From: Agrobacterium rosae
Lineage (GTDB): Bacteria; Pseudomonadota; Alphaproteobacteria; Rhizobiales; Rhizobiaceae
NCBI RefSeq assembly: GCF_002915175.1
Contig: NZ_NXEJ01000008.1
Coordinates: 531,096-595,095 of the forward strand
Reading direction: 5' to 3'
DNA length: 64,000 nt
Every line of letters starts with the position of its first letter. Positions within the stretch are counted from its first letter, which is position 1. Shown here in pieces: positions 56,283 to 64,000 of this stretch. A program made the position numbers and the translations under genes. The notes below the pieces were generated by a model. The model saw only the letters and a list, made by a program, of their open reading frames with translations, had not been told where the DNA came from and searched no databases.

Positions 56283-59200
56283 CTACTCCGTGACGGCCTT
56301 GTGCTGCTTGGTCTTCCACAGCGACTTCAAAAAGTCCGAAAACCGCTCCACTTCGACAAATATGACAGGTGTCATGAACAGCGTCAGTATCTGGCTGACG
56401 ATGAGCCCGCCCACGACAGCGATGCCGAGTGGTTGACGAAGCTCCGAACTCGCCCCCGTACCCAAAGCGATGGGGAGAGCCCCGAAAAGGGCGCAGAATG
56501 TCGTCATCATGATGGGCCGAAGACGGCGCACTGCCGCTTCATGGATAGCCTCCAGCGTTGGCATTTTCTCGTCACGCTGCAACGTCAGCGCCACATCGAT
56601 CATCATGATCGCGTTCTTTTTGACGATACCGATCAGCATCAACAGCCCGATGAGCGCGATGATGGAAAGATCGAAGCCGAACAGTTTGAGTGTAAGCAGC
56701 GCGCCAAACGCCGCCGAAGGCAGGCCTGACAGGATTGTCAACGGATGCAGGAAGCTCTCATAAAACACGCCCAGGACGATGTAGATGGTAAGAATGGCCG
56801 CGCCGATGAGCAATCCGGTGCTGTCACTCGTCTGTTTGAATATCTGGGCCGCGCCCGCCAGACTGGTGGTCACCGTCGTGGGAAGCTGTATCTGCTGCTT
56901 GATCGCATCCAGTTGCGCCGTGGCTGTTCCCAGCGCCACGCCCGCTGGAAGGTTAAAGGACAGAGTGACGGCGGTGAGCTGGCCAGTCTGGTTGACGGTA
57001 ACCGGGCCAGATACGCGCGTAATCTTGGCAAAGCTCAACAGCGGCACCAGCGTGCCGGACGTCGAGCCCACTTTAAGCGCCCCGAGCGACTGCTCGTTCC
57101 ATTCTATCGACTGGTCGTATTCGATGATAACGTCGTAGCTGTTACCGGTCGTCTGAATCTGCGTCGCCACGTAGCTGCCGAACGCGGCTTCAAGTGTCGT
57201 TCGCAGGGCTTGTGATGTCACGCCAAGGCTGTTTGCCCGGTCATGATCCACCTCGATGTGCGCCTGTAAAGCGTTGTCTTGCAAATCGGAAGCGACATCG
57301 ACGAAGTGCGCGCTATCTGCCCGCATAGCGTCACCAAGCGTCTGCGACCATTGGCGTGCTGCCGACGCATCGATGGACTGCAATACGACCTGGTAAAGGC
57401 TCTGGGTGCTTCGTCCACCAAAACGCAGACTTTGCTGCGGCGTAATGAATGTTTTCAGACCAGCAATACCGGACAGCGCACGCCGCAATGTGCCCAACGT
57501 GACCTCAAGCGCTGGCCTGTTGTCCGCAGGTTTGAGCTGCACGAGAAGTGTACCGGAATTCAGCGCCGACCCGCCAGGGCCCGACCCCAGTGTAGACGTG
57601 ACATGAGCAACGGCTGGATCGGCCGACAGGATGTCGGCGGCTTGCGTTTGTAGTACGCTCATTGCCTTATAGGAGATGTCCTGCCGAGCCTGCGTCGAGA
57701 CCGTCAACAGACCGATGTCCTCCGTCGGAAAGAAGCTGCGCGCAAGGCTTGAAAACATCCAGCCAGAGCCGATCAACGTCAGCACGAACATCACGATGAC
57801 GACGAATCGATGCGTGAGGCACCAGCCAACCGACCGACCGTAAGCGTCCGTTGCCCGGTCGAACAGGGTCTTCTTGGGGTTCTCCGGCGCGTCGTGGTGC
57901 GGCAAACGGGCAGCAAGCATAGGCGTGACCGTGAGCGAGACGACGGCAGACGACATGATGGCAAGCGTGACGACAACGCCGAATTCATTCAACACACGAC
58001 CAACGATTCCGCCCATTAGCAGGATCGGCAGAAACACCGCGACCAGCGAAATCGACATAGAGATGATGGTGCCGGTGACCTCGCTGCTGCCTTCGATCGC
58101 AGCCTGGAAAGGCGGCATGCCCTCTTCGACTTTGCGGACAATATTTTCCAGCATCACGATGGCATCATCCACCACCAGACCGACCGACAGCGTCAGCCCC
58201 AGAAGCGAGATATTGTCGATCGAAAATCCCAACGCGTACATCGCACCAAGTGTTGCCACCAGTGACAGAGGCACGGCCAACCCAGGTATCAACGTTGCCC
58301 ATACCTGACGCAGAAACAGGTAGATGACCAGGATCACGAGGCCGAGCGTCACCATGAGCGTCACTTCGACATCGTCAACGGCGGCGCGGATCGAAACCGA
58401 CGCATCATTGACGACATTGATGTGCATATTCGCAGGCAGACTTGTTTGCAATTCAGGGAGTTTCGCCTTGATGGCGTCAACGACGGCCACGGTGTTTGCA
58501 CCCGGCTGACGTTGCACTGACAGGACGATGGCTGGCGTACCATCTAGCCAACTACCCTGATTGACCACCTCCACACTGTCCTTCACGGTTGCAACGTCCT
58601 GCAACCGGACGACGCGACCATTGGGATTAGCGATGATCAACGTACGGAACGAAGCGGCGTCTACGCGTTGAGTAGATGCATCGAGCGTCAGCGCTTGCGA
58701 TGAGTTCTGCAGCGTTCCGATGGGGGATTGATCGTTGGAGGCGGCCAGCGTCGAGGACAGGCTATCCAGCGACAATCCACGGCTGGAAAGTTTCGACGGA
58801 TCGACCTCCACCCGCACGGCATAGGTTTTCGCGCCATATATCTGCGCCTGAGCCACGCCTGATATTGTCGACAAGGCGGGTGAAATGACATTTTCGGCCA
58901 GATCATCCATCTTCGTCAGATTGGCACCATCACCGGTCAATGCAAGAATGATCACCGCGGCGTCAGCAGGGTTCGCTTTGCGGTAACTCGGTGTAGACGT
59001 CATATTGTCAGGCAGTTGCCGTTGCGCGCGTGCAATTGCCGCCTGCACATCCGCTGCTGCTGCATCGATGTTGCGTGACAGGTTGAACTGGATCGTGATC
59101 TGCGTGTTGCCGAGCGATGAGCTGGCCGTGATCGTATCGATACCGGCAATGGTTTCGAATTGCTTGATGAGTGGCGTTGCGACCGAACTCGCCATGGTGT

Positions 59201-59369
59201 CGGGTGCTGCGCCCGCAAGCTGTGCGTTGACGTTGATGGTCGGGAAATCTGCCTGCGGAAGCGCCGCAACGGGCAGGTTTTTGTAAGCAGATGCACCGGC
59301 TATCAATACGCCGATGATCAGCAGGATCGTCGCAACGGGTCGCCGGATGAAAATCTCAGAAATATTCAT
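56283..59369 (-). CDS. RND-family multidrug efflux transporter
   Basis: Inner-membrane proton-driven pump of 1028 residues in the AcrB/MdtC (HAE1) class. The N-terminus ISEIFIRRPVATILLIIGVLIAGASAYKNLPVAALPQ and the proton-relay pair in LVVDDAIVMLENI are intact. Two large periplasmic loops and about twelve membrane segments are visible. It overlaps the adaptor gene by 4 bases. No outer-membrane factor gene is in the window. The short, IRR-like Met-poor sites do not suggest a metal exporter. Confidence 0.94.
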   Translation of the reverse strand: MNISEIFIRRPVATILLIIGVLIAGASAYKNLPVAALPQADFPTINVNAQLAGAAPDTMASSVATPLIKQFETIAGIDTITASSSLGNTQITIQFNLSRNIDAAAADVQAAIARAQRQLPDNMTSTPSYRKANPADAAVIILALTGDGANLTKMDDLAENVISPALSTISGVAQAQIYGAKTYAVRVEVDPSKLSSRGLSLDSLSSTLAASNDQSPIGTLQNSSQALTLDASTQRVDAASFRTLIIANPNGRVVRLQDVATVKDSVEVVNQGSWLDGTPAIVLSVQRQPGANTVAVVDAIKAKLPELQTSLPANMHINVVNDASVSIRAAVDDVEVTLMVTLGLVILVIYLFLRQVWATLIPGLAVPLSLVATLGAMYALGFSIDNISLLGLTLSVGLVVDDAIVMLENIVRKVEEGMPPFQAAIEGSSEVTGTIISMSISLVAVFLPILLMGGIVGRVLNEFGVVVTLAIMSSAVVSLTVTPMLAARLPHHDAPENPKKTLFDRATDAYGRSVGWCLTHRFVVIVMFVLTLIGSGWMFSSLARSFFPTEDIGLLTVSTQARQDISYKAMSVLQTQAADILSADPAVAHVTSTLGSGPGGSALNSGTLLVQLKPADNRPALEVTLGTLRRALSGIAGLKTFITPQQSLRFGGRSTQSLYQVVLQSIDASAARQWSQTLGDAMRADSAHFVDVASDLQDNALQAHIEVDHDRANSLGVTSQALRTTLEAAFGSYVATQIQTTGNSYDVIIEYDQSIEWNEQSLGALKVGSTSGTLVPLLSFAKITRVSGPVTVNQTGQLTAVTLSFNLPAGVALGTATAQLDAIKQQIQLPTTVTTSLAGAAQIFKQTSDSTGLLIGAAILTIYIVLGVFYESFLHPLTILSGLPSAAFGALLTLKLFGFDLSIIALIGLLMLIGIVKKNAIMMIDVALTLQRDEKMPTLEAIHEAAVRRLRPIMMTTFCALFGALPIALGTGASSELRQPLGIAVVGGLIVSQILTLFMTPVIFVEVERFSDFLKSLWKTKQHKAVTE

Positions 59370-60613
59370 GGTGCAACACCGTTGGCTGTCTTGGCCTTCG
59401 GAGCGGTGCCATGTGTCTGGTCATTGACGGTGACATGACTACCTTCCGTCAGGCTTGCCTGCCCTTCGATGACGACCGTCTCGCCATCCGCCAGGCCTTC
59501 GGAGACACCGGCGACGCCACCGTTGCTCAGCGCAAGCGTGACCTTTCGCAACTCAATCGTATTGTCGGCACGAACGACGAAGCAAACATATCCATCGCCG
59601 CGCGGCTGAAGAGCAACCAGTGGTATCGTCACCAGATTGTCGATCTTGCCGGCGTTGACCGTGACATTCAAAAATTGTCCGGGCCAGAATGTTTCCGCAT
59701 CGTTGTCGAGCTTTACACGCAGCTTGAAAGTACCAGATGCAGAATCGATGGTGTTGTCGATAAAGACGATGTTGCCAGAACCGGCTGCCTTGTCGCTCTT
59801 AGACTGCGTTGGATAAACGTCCGCGGTCAGATTTTTATTGGCTATATTGGCGCGTACGAGATCAAGATCGGGTTCCGGCAGCGTAAACTCGGCATAAACT
59901 GGCTTCATCTGCGTCAACATCACGACACTGGTACCCGGAGCGACATAGGCACCCGCCGACAGAAGTACAGCACCCAGTTTACCATCAAAAGGCGCACGGA
60001 TCTGGTTTTGCGACAACACGACGTTGTCGGCTGCGATATTTGCCTGATCGACCGAAATGGTAGCAGCAGCTTGCTTGACCGTGGCACCGGCATCACTGAG
60101 TTGCTGCTGGGTATCGACGCCGGACTTGCTAAGCGCCTCGACGCGGCTCAGTGTGTTATTCGCCGCGTCCAGCACGGCCTGATCCTTGGCGAGCTGCGCC
60201 TGATCGCGCTCTATATTGGCTTTAATCGTGCGGTCATCTAGCTGAACCAGCAGATCTCCGGCCTTGACCTCTGCGCCATCGCGGGCGAGCACACTCGCCA
60301 CAATGCCGGAAATCGGGCTGGTCAAAGCGGTTTGCGCAACCGGAACGATAGAGCCGATTGTCTGACGTACGACCGGCATAGAGCCGGCCTTGGCAACTGC
60401 AACTTTTACCGTCGTAGTCCGTGCTCCAGCCTGCCCGCCCCCGGCATGTTTTCCACCATTCTTCGATTGCGCGTCTGTCGAGGCATGGTTATCCGAAGAC
60501 TTGACCGCCGTCTGTGATGCCCAAGCAGGTAGATAAGGCTCCAGCGCCTCACGGTTGATGAAGAGCAGAGCAGAGATCACGGCAATCAGCACGACTGTAA
60601 TGACATATTTCAT
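59366..60613 (-). CDS. RND efflux periplasmic adaptor (HlyD/MFP family)
   Basis: Membrane-fusion protein of 415 residues from the ATG at 60613, with aaagga upstream; an extension to 60709 is rejected. An N-terminal anchor (YVITVVLIAVISALLFI) is followed by a Gly/Ala linker, the lipoyl half (GIVASVLARDGAEVKAGDLLVQLD), the coiled-coil hairpin (NIERDQAQLAKDQAVLDAANNTLSRVEALSKSG) and the beta barrel. It bridges the pump to an outer-membrane channel. It leads the two-gene operon. Confidence 0.92.
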   Translation of the reverse strand: MKYVITVVLIAVISALLFINREALEPYLPAWASQTAVKSSDNHASTDAQSKNGGKHAGGGQAGARTTTVKVAVAKAGSMPVVRQTIGSIVPVAQTALTSPISGIVASVLARDGAEVKAGDLLVQLDDRTIKANIERDQAQLAKDQAVLDAANNTLSRVEALSKSGVDTQQQLSDAGATVKQAAATISVDQANIAADNVVLSQNQIRAPFDGKLGAVLLSAGAYVAPGTSVVMLTQMKPVYAEFTLPEPDLDLVRANIANKNLTADVYPTQSKSDKAAGSGNIVFIDNTIDSASGTFKLRVKLDNDAETFWPGQFLNVTVNAGKIDNLVTIPLVALQPRGDGYVCFVVRADNTIELRKVTLALSNGGVAGVSEGLADGETVVIEGQASLTEGSHVTVNDQTHGTAPKAKTANGVAP

Positions 60614-60940
60614 GCAGAAGTCCTTTGGACAAAGTAACCGATCGGCGACAAGCGAAATGACACACTTAAAGATCAAAGTATCATCCTTGGCGAAAGGATG
60701 AATACTCAAAAAATCTCAGTCTATGTGTATTTTACGAGTCGTATTATGCTGATAGAATGTGGGTATGCAGGGAGTGGGTGAACGACGCATCCAACCATTC
60801 TCTCTCTAAAACACTTAACGCGCCAAATACTCAAAACGAAAGATGATGGAAGATTAAATTACTGTAATATTTAAGATATTCGTTAATAACGACCACTGCG
60901 AACGCACTAAAATTTCGCACTGTGAAAGACAGTGGCAGCT
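60614..60940. other. AT-rich intergenic region upstream of the efflux operon
   Basis: This 327-base gap carries the leader and presumed promoter of the efflux adaptor gene and the terminator of the esterase-like gene. It is AT-rich with several T/A-rich runs. I see no gene, tRNA or clear operator in it. Confidence 0.6.
60918..60934 (-). terminator. Terminator of the esterase-like gene
   Basis: cactgt (60918-60923) and acagtg (60929-60934) form a short stem just past the stop of the minus-strand gene. In the minus direction it is followed by cgaaatttta. Confidence 0.5.
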
Positions 60941-61972
60941 CTACTCAGCGAGCTTGAATTCCAGCATGACGTTTCTTTGCAGGAAAGAATGATTGTCGTC
61001 TGAAACGAGTATGAGACGCGTCGAGCCATCTAGTCCTACAACGACATCAATGCCTTCCATATTGTCGATCTGGTTGGAAAGATCGGCCTGAATAAGGATT
61101 TCCCCATCAACCACTGCGCCAGGTTTGATGGTACCGGCAGAAATCCGGCGGATGCGCATTCCGATGCCTTGCGCCAGATTAAAGCGCCGTTCCAGCAACA
61201 GCAGGTCGCCGTTGGGCAGGAATGCGCCATCCGTCACAGAAAAAGAATTATCATGGGCGACGGCAAAAATTCCTTTGCGCGGCCCCTCAAGAACCGCCGC
61301 AAAAAGATGGCCATCCTTATCGAAGCTGCCCTCTGCGACGATCAGCATTGCTCCTTTGAGTGGCCCGTTGGCGGGCGACGGCACGAGCGTCTCTATTCCC
61401 GCATTACGACGAAACTCATCTAGCGGGATTAGAACTGGCAGCTGGGCTAAAGGCTTTGCCGTCGCAAGGTCCTTGTGGGCGAAAATTTCGATGCGCGGCC
61501 AGCGCTCATAGCTGACGAAGGCTTGATCGCCGCGCAACGCCAAACCTTCGGCGTCCATGTCCATCTTGCGTTTCGCCTCATGGCCGTTTTCATCCAGCAT
61601 AGGATCGATGCGAACATCCGAAAGGCCAGACAATACACCGGACCGGTCACGCTCTATCGCGCCAGCCAACCAGTGGCCGGTATCCAGTACCGCAAGAAAA
61701 TGACGGCCATCCGGTAAAAAGCGAATGCTGGAGATTGCCCCGAAAAGCGGTTCGGGAGAGCTCATGATCAACCCGCCGACAAACTCCAGCTTGCCGAACC
61801 GTTTTTGCTCTGAACCCACTTTGAAGGCGGATATCAAACGCGCACTGACCGGCAGGTCGACAGTGGACGCGGCCATGGTGGAGGGAGCCAGTGCGCCTAT
61901 CAGAACGAGCCCTCCAGCGAGAACTCGTTTTATGATCGGAATGGCAGTGGCAAGAAACTGCCTAGCTGGCAC
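60941..61972 (-). CDS. Esterase-like activity of phytase family protein
   Basis: Exported protein of 343 residues related to PF13449 (beta-propeller, phytase-like). The signal peptide is [21 protein letters not shown]. Conserved segments are [28 protein letters not shown] and NMEGIDV. The start is a GTG at 61972 lying 11 bases inside the 3' end of cobT, so it is translationally coupled to it. Its enzymatic role is not established and it has no obvious tie to cobalamin. Confidence 0.82.
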   Translation of the reverse strand: MPARQFLATAIPIIKRVLAGGLVLIGALAPSTMAASTVDLPVSARLISAFKVGSEQKRFGKLEFVGGLIMSSPEPLFGAISSIRFLPDGRHFLAVLDTGHWLAGAIERDRSGVLSGLSDVRIDPMLDENGHEAKRKMDMDAEGLALRGDQAFVSYERWPRIEIFAHKDLATAKPLAQLPVLIPLDEFRRNAGIETLVPSPANGPLKGAMLIVAEGSFDKDGHLFAAVLEGPRKGIFAVAHDNSFSVTDGAFLPNGDLLLLERRFNLAQGIGMRIRRISAGTIKPGAVVDGEILIQADLSNQIDNMEGIDVVVGLDGSTRLILVSDDNHSFLQRNVMLEFKLAE

Positions 61973-63866
61973 GGCGTGCCCTGCCGGAACGGCGTGGCGC
62001 GCTGCTGGTATCTTCGAAAAGGGCTGCCAGTTGCTCGGTCATCGCGCCTGCCAGTTCGTCAGCGTCTACGATTGTTACCGCGCGACGATAATACCGCGTC
62101 ACATCATGGCCGATGCCGATTGCGAGCAGCTCGACCGATGACTTGGTTTCGATCTGTTCGATGACGGCGCGCAGATGCCGTTCCAGATAATTGCCGGGAT
62201 TGACCGACAGCGTGGAGTCATCCACCGGCGCACCGTCGGAGATCATCATCATGATCTTGCGCTGTTCGGGCCGATTGATGAGTCGGTTATGAGCCCACAT
62301 CAGCGCTTCGCCGTCGATGTTTTCCTTCAACAGGCCTTCGCGCATCATGAGGCCAAGGTTACGGCGCGCACGACGCCATGGGGCATCTGCCGATTTGTAT
62401 ATGATGTGGCGCAGATCATTAAGGCGACCGGGAGATGGCGGCTTGCCACCGGCCAGCCACTGCTCACGCGATTGTCCACCCTTCCAGGCCTTGGTCGTGA
62501 AGCCGAGAATTTCGACCTTGACGCCAGAACGCTCCAGCGTGCGCGCCAGAATATCGGCGCAGGTGGCGGCAACGGTAATCGGGCGGCCGCGCATGGAGCC
62601 TGAATTATCGATGACCAGCGACACGACCGTATCGCGGAATTTCGTGTCCCGCTCCTTCTTGAAGGAGAGCGGCTGCATCGGGTCGATAACGAGACGCACA
62701 AGCCTCGCAGGGTCAAGGTAACCCTCTTCAAGATCAAAATCCCAGGAGCGATTCTGCTGAGCCATCAGACGACGTTGCAACCGATTGGCCAAGCGTCCAA
62801 CCGCACCCTGCAAATGGGCGAGTTGCTTGTCGAGGAAGGCGCGGAGACGGTCTAACTCAGCTTCGTCGCAAAGCTCCTCGGCAGAAATCTCCTCGTCGAA
62901 TTCCTGCGTGAAGATGCGGTAATCCACCTTCTCATTGAAATCATCGAAGGGGCTGTTGGGACGACGGGTTTCGCCAGGCGTTTCGGAATCCTCATCGAGA
63001 TCGTCGGACATTTCGTCTTCCGACATCTCGGCTCCATCCATCTCGCCATCTTCCATCTGCTCCTGAGAGGCTTCGCTCTCTTCGGCAGGGGCAGCATCGG
63101 AACCGGCTTCTTCTTCGACCTGTTCTTCCTGCGTCTCGTTGCTGGCGGGCTGGTCCTCTTCGGAATCGGTCTCCTGGCTTTCGTCCTGATCTTCGTCGTC
63201 GCCGAAATCCTCCGCCATCTGCATGGAGGTCAGCATTTTGCGAATGAGCTTGGAGAACGCCTTTTGGTCGTCCATGACCTTCGAAAGGTCCTGAAGATCG
63301 GCAGATGCCTTTTCCTCGATGAAGGACCGCCACAGATCCAGAACCTTGCCAGCGCTCTCGGGCGGCTTCTCGCCCGTCAGTCTTTCGCGCACCATCATCG
63401 CGACGGCTTCGGCCAACGGAGCGTCTTCCTGGGTATTGATGTTGACGAAATTCGCCTTGGCATATTTTTCGGTGTTCATCGCCCGGATATTGGACGCCAT
63501 GCCAGCCATGCGCCGCGCACCGATGGATTCGACACGGGCCTGTTCCACCGCATCGAAGATGAGCCGCGCATCCGGCCCTTGAGGCGACATGGTGGCGTGG
63601 ACATCACTGTTGTGGCAGGCAATCCGCAAGGCCATGGAATCACCCAGGCCACGGGTGACGGCAATTTCCTGTGCGGTTGGTTTTCTGGAAATTTCCGGCA
63701 GGCGCATGCGTTCACCGGCAAGGCCGGGCCGCTCATTAGCGAACACGACCTCGACCTGCGCATCTCCAGCCACAGACCGCACGCACCCTGTGATGGCCTG
63801 ACGCAAAGGTTCGGAATCGATTACCGCCCCGGATTTGGGTCTCACATTGTCGCCACGGCCTGCCAT
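61962..63866 (-). CDS. cobT: Aerobic cobaltochelatase subunit CobT
   Basis: Large subunit of the cobaltochelatase, 634 residues, that inserts cobalt into hydrogenobyrinic acid diamide together with CobN and the AAA protein CobS. The N-terminal helical domain, a long very acidic linker (about 210-300, rich in Asp/Glu) and a C-terminal von Willebrand A domain with DNSGSMRG (MIDAS, near 417) are visible. The ATG has aggaaag upstream. The end of cobS lies about 100 bases before it. The C-terminal tail [10 protein letters not shown] is basic. Confidence 0.95.
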   Translation of the reverse strand: MAGRGDNVRPKSGAVIDSEPLRQAITGCVRSVAGDAQVEVVFANERPGLAGERMRLPEISRKPTAQEIAVTRGLGDSMALRIACHNSDVHATMSPQGPDARLIFDAVEQARVESIGARRMAGMASNIRAMNTEKYAKANFVNINTQEDAPLAEAVAMMVRERLTGEKPPESAGKVLDLWRSFIEEKASADLQDLSKVMDDQKAFSKLIRKMLTSMQMAEDFGDDEDQDESQETDSEEDQPASNETQEEQVEEEAGSDAAPAEESEASQEQMEDGEMDGAEMSEDEMSDDLDEDSETPGETRRPNSPFDDFNEKVDYRIFTQEFDEEISAEELCDEAELDRLRAFLDKQLAHLQGAVGRLANRLQRRLMAQQNRSWDFDLEEGYLDPARLVRLVIDPMQPLSFKKERDTKFRDTVVSLVIDNSGSMRGRPITVAATCADILARTLERSGVKVEILGFTTKAWKGGQSREQWLAGGKPPSPGRLNDLRHIIYKSADAPWRRARRNLGLMMREGLLKENIDGEALMWAHNRLINRPEQRKIMMMISDGAPVDDSTLSVNPGNYLERHLRAVIEQIETKSSVELLAIGIGHDVTRYYRRAVTIVDADELAGAMTEQLAALFEDTSSAPRRSGRARRAS

Positions 63867-63889
63867 TGTCTTTCCTGTCGATCCTGAAC

Positions 63890-63920
63890 GCCACCCTTAT
63901 CAGCAAGGCTAAAGGGTGGC
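63890..63920. other. Hairpin between cobS and cobT
   Basis: gccaccctt (63890-63898) pairs with aagggtggc (63912-63920). A T-run (63921-63925) follows on the plus strand, so it looks like a terminator for plus-strand transcription, though the genes run on the minus strand. In the cobS-cobT direction it is a hairpin led by an A-run and may affect mRNA processing. Confidence 0.5.
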
Positions 63921-63965
63921 TTTTTCAACTCGTCGGTGATGCCTTCCGGAAAAAATCGGAAAATA

Positions 63966-64000
63966 TCAGGCGCTGAGAACGATATTCGCAGCACTTTCTT
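63966..64000 (-). CDS. cobS: Cobaltochelatase AAA subunit CobS (last codons only)
   Basis: The minus strand at the window edge reads ESAANIVLSA followed by a TGA stop (63966-63968). This matches the C-terminal end of CobS, where ESAAN near the stop is conserved, and the gene order cobS-cobT is standard. Only 11 codons are visible, so the call rests on this short match plus context. Confidence 0.7.
   Translation of the reverse strand, partial: ESAANIVLSA

Overview
The window is alphaproteobacterial chromosomal DNA, most likely from a member of the Rhizobiaceae (Agrobacterium/Rhizobium group). This rests on moderately high GC content, tightly packed operons with 4-base ATGA/GTGA overlaps, many ABC solute importers, the aerobic cobalamin genes cobS/cobT, an FMN riboswitch before a short monofunctional ribB, a MocR-type regulator, and an alpha-galactoside import island. 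The species cannot be fixed from the sequence alone. No insertion sequence, prophage, CRISPR array, rRNA or replication origin was seen; one tRNA is present.

Layout. 1-4056 (+): an iron/siderophore-type ABC importer with two tandem paralogous binding proteins sharing one permease and one ATPase; the first gene is cut by the window edge. 4170-11701 (-): pbpC and a giant alpha-2-macroglobulin gene, a known periplasmic defence/repair pair. 11991-13180 (+): kduI and kdgF, consecutive steps of unsaturated uronate breakdown. 13292-15813 (-): housekeeping genes (Trm112-like, LON-substrate-domain protein, thioredoxin-TPR chaperone, prolyl-tRNA editing protein). 16071-20388: tRNA-Gly(GCC), a small lipoprotein, an M20 amidohydrolase, a D,D-carboxypeptidase and a COG0523/CobW metallochaperone with a Zur-like palindrome before it. 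20416-27670: a catabolic island, with a divergent MocR regulator, a dihydroxyphthalate-decarboxylase-like protein, a polar amino acid-type ABC importer, an M20 amidohydrolase and a ROK sugar kinase. 27759-32026: MOSC protein, FAD/NAD(P) oxidoreductase, SDR and lytic transglycosylase. 32231-37326 (+): a Ugp-like ABC importer followed by a calcineurin-type phosphodiesterase, with a candidate Pho box in front. 37339-46597: AraC regulator divergent from an operon for alpha-galactoside uptake and hydrolysis (binding protein, two permeases, GH36 alpha-galactosidase, ATPase, GH42 beta-galactosidase). 46673-51351 (-): chemoreceptor and ZntA-type P-ATPase, the latter with a MerR-type promoter. 51571-52464 (+): FMN riboswitch and ribB. 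52525-60613 (-): DapA-family enzyme, GntR regulator, cytosolic GAF-GAF histidine kinase, RND efflux pump with adaptor. 60941-64000 (-): esterase-like/phytase-fold protein, cobT and the last codons of cobS.

The most interesting reading is of the regulatory DNA. I see candidate sites for Zur (19253-19272), PhoB (32175-32192), a ZntR-like MerR regulator (51378-51408) and a GntR-FCD protein (53539-53550), plus a four-half-site AATGTT/AACATT array for the MocR regulator (26281-26326). A related half-site pair sits in the next divergent promoter, inside a 13-codon upstream ORF translationally coupled to the SDR gene. These were read by eye and none has been tested by a genome-wide motif search. Two intergenic stretches exceed 300 bases: 51352-51822 (zntA promoter, ribB promoter and FMN riboswitch) and 60614-60940 (AT-rich; described in the list).
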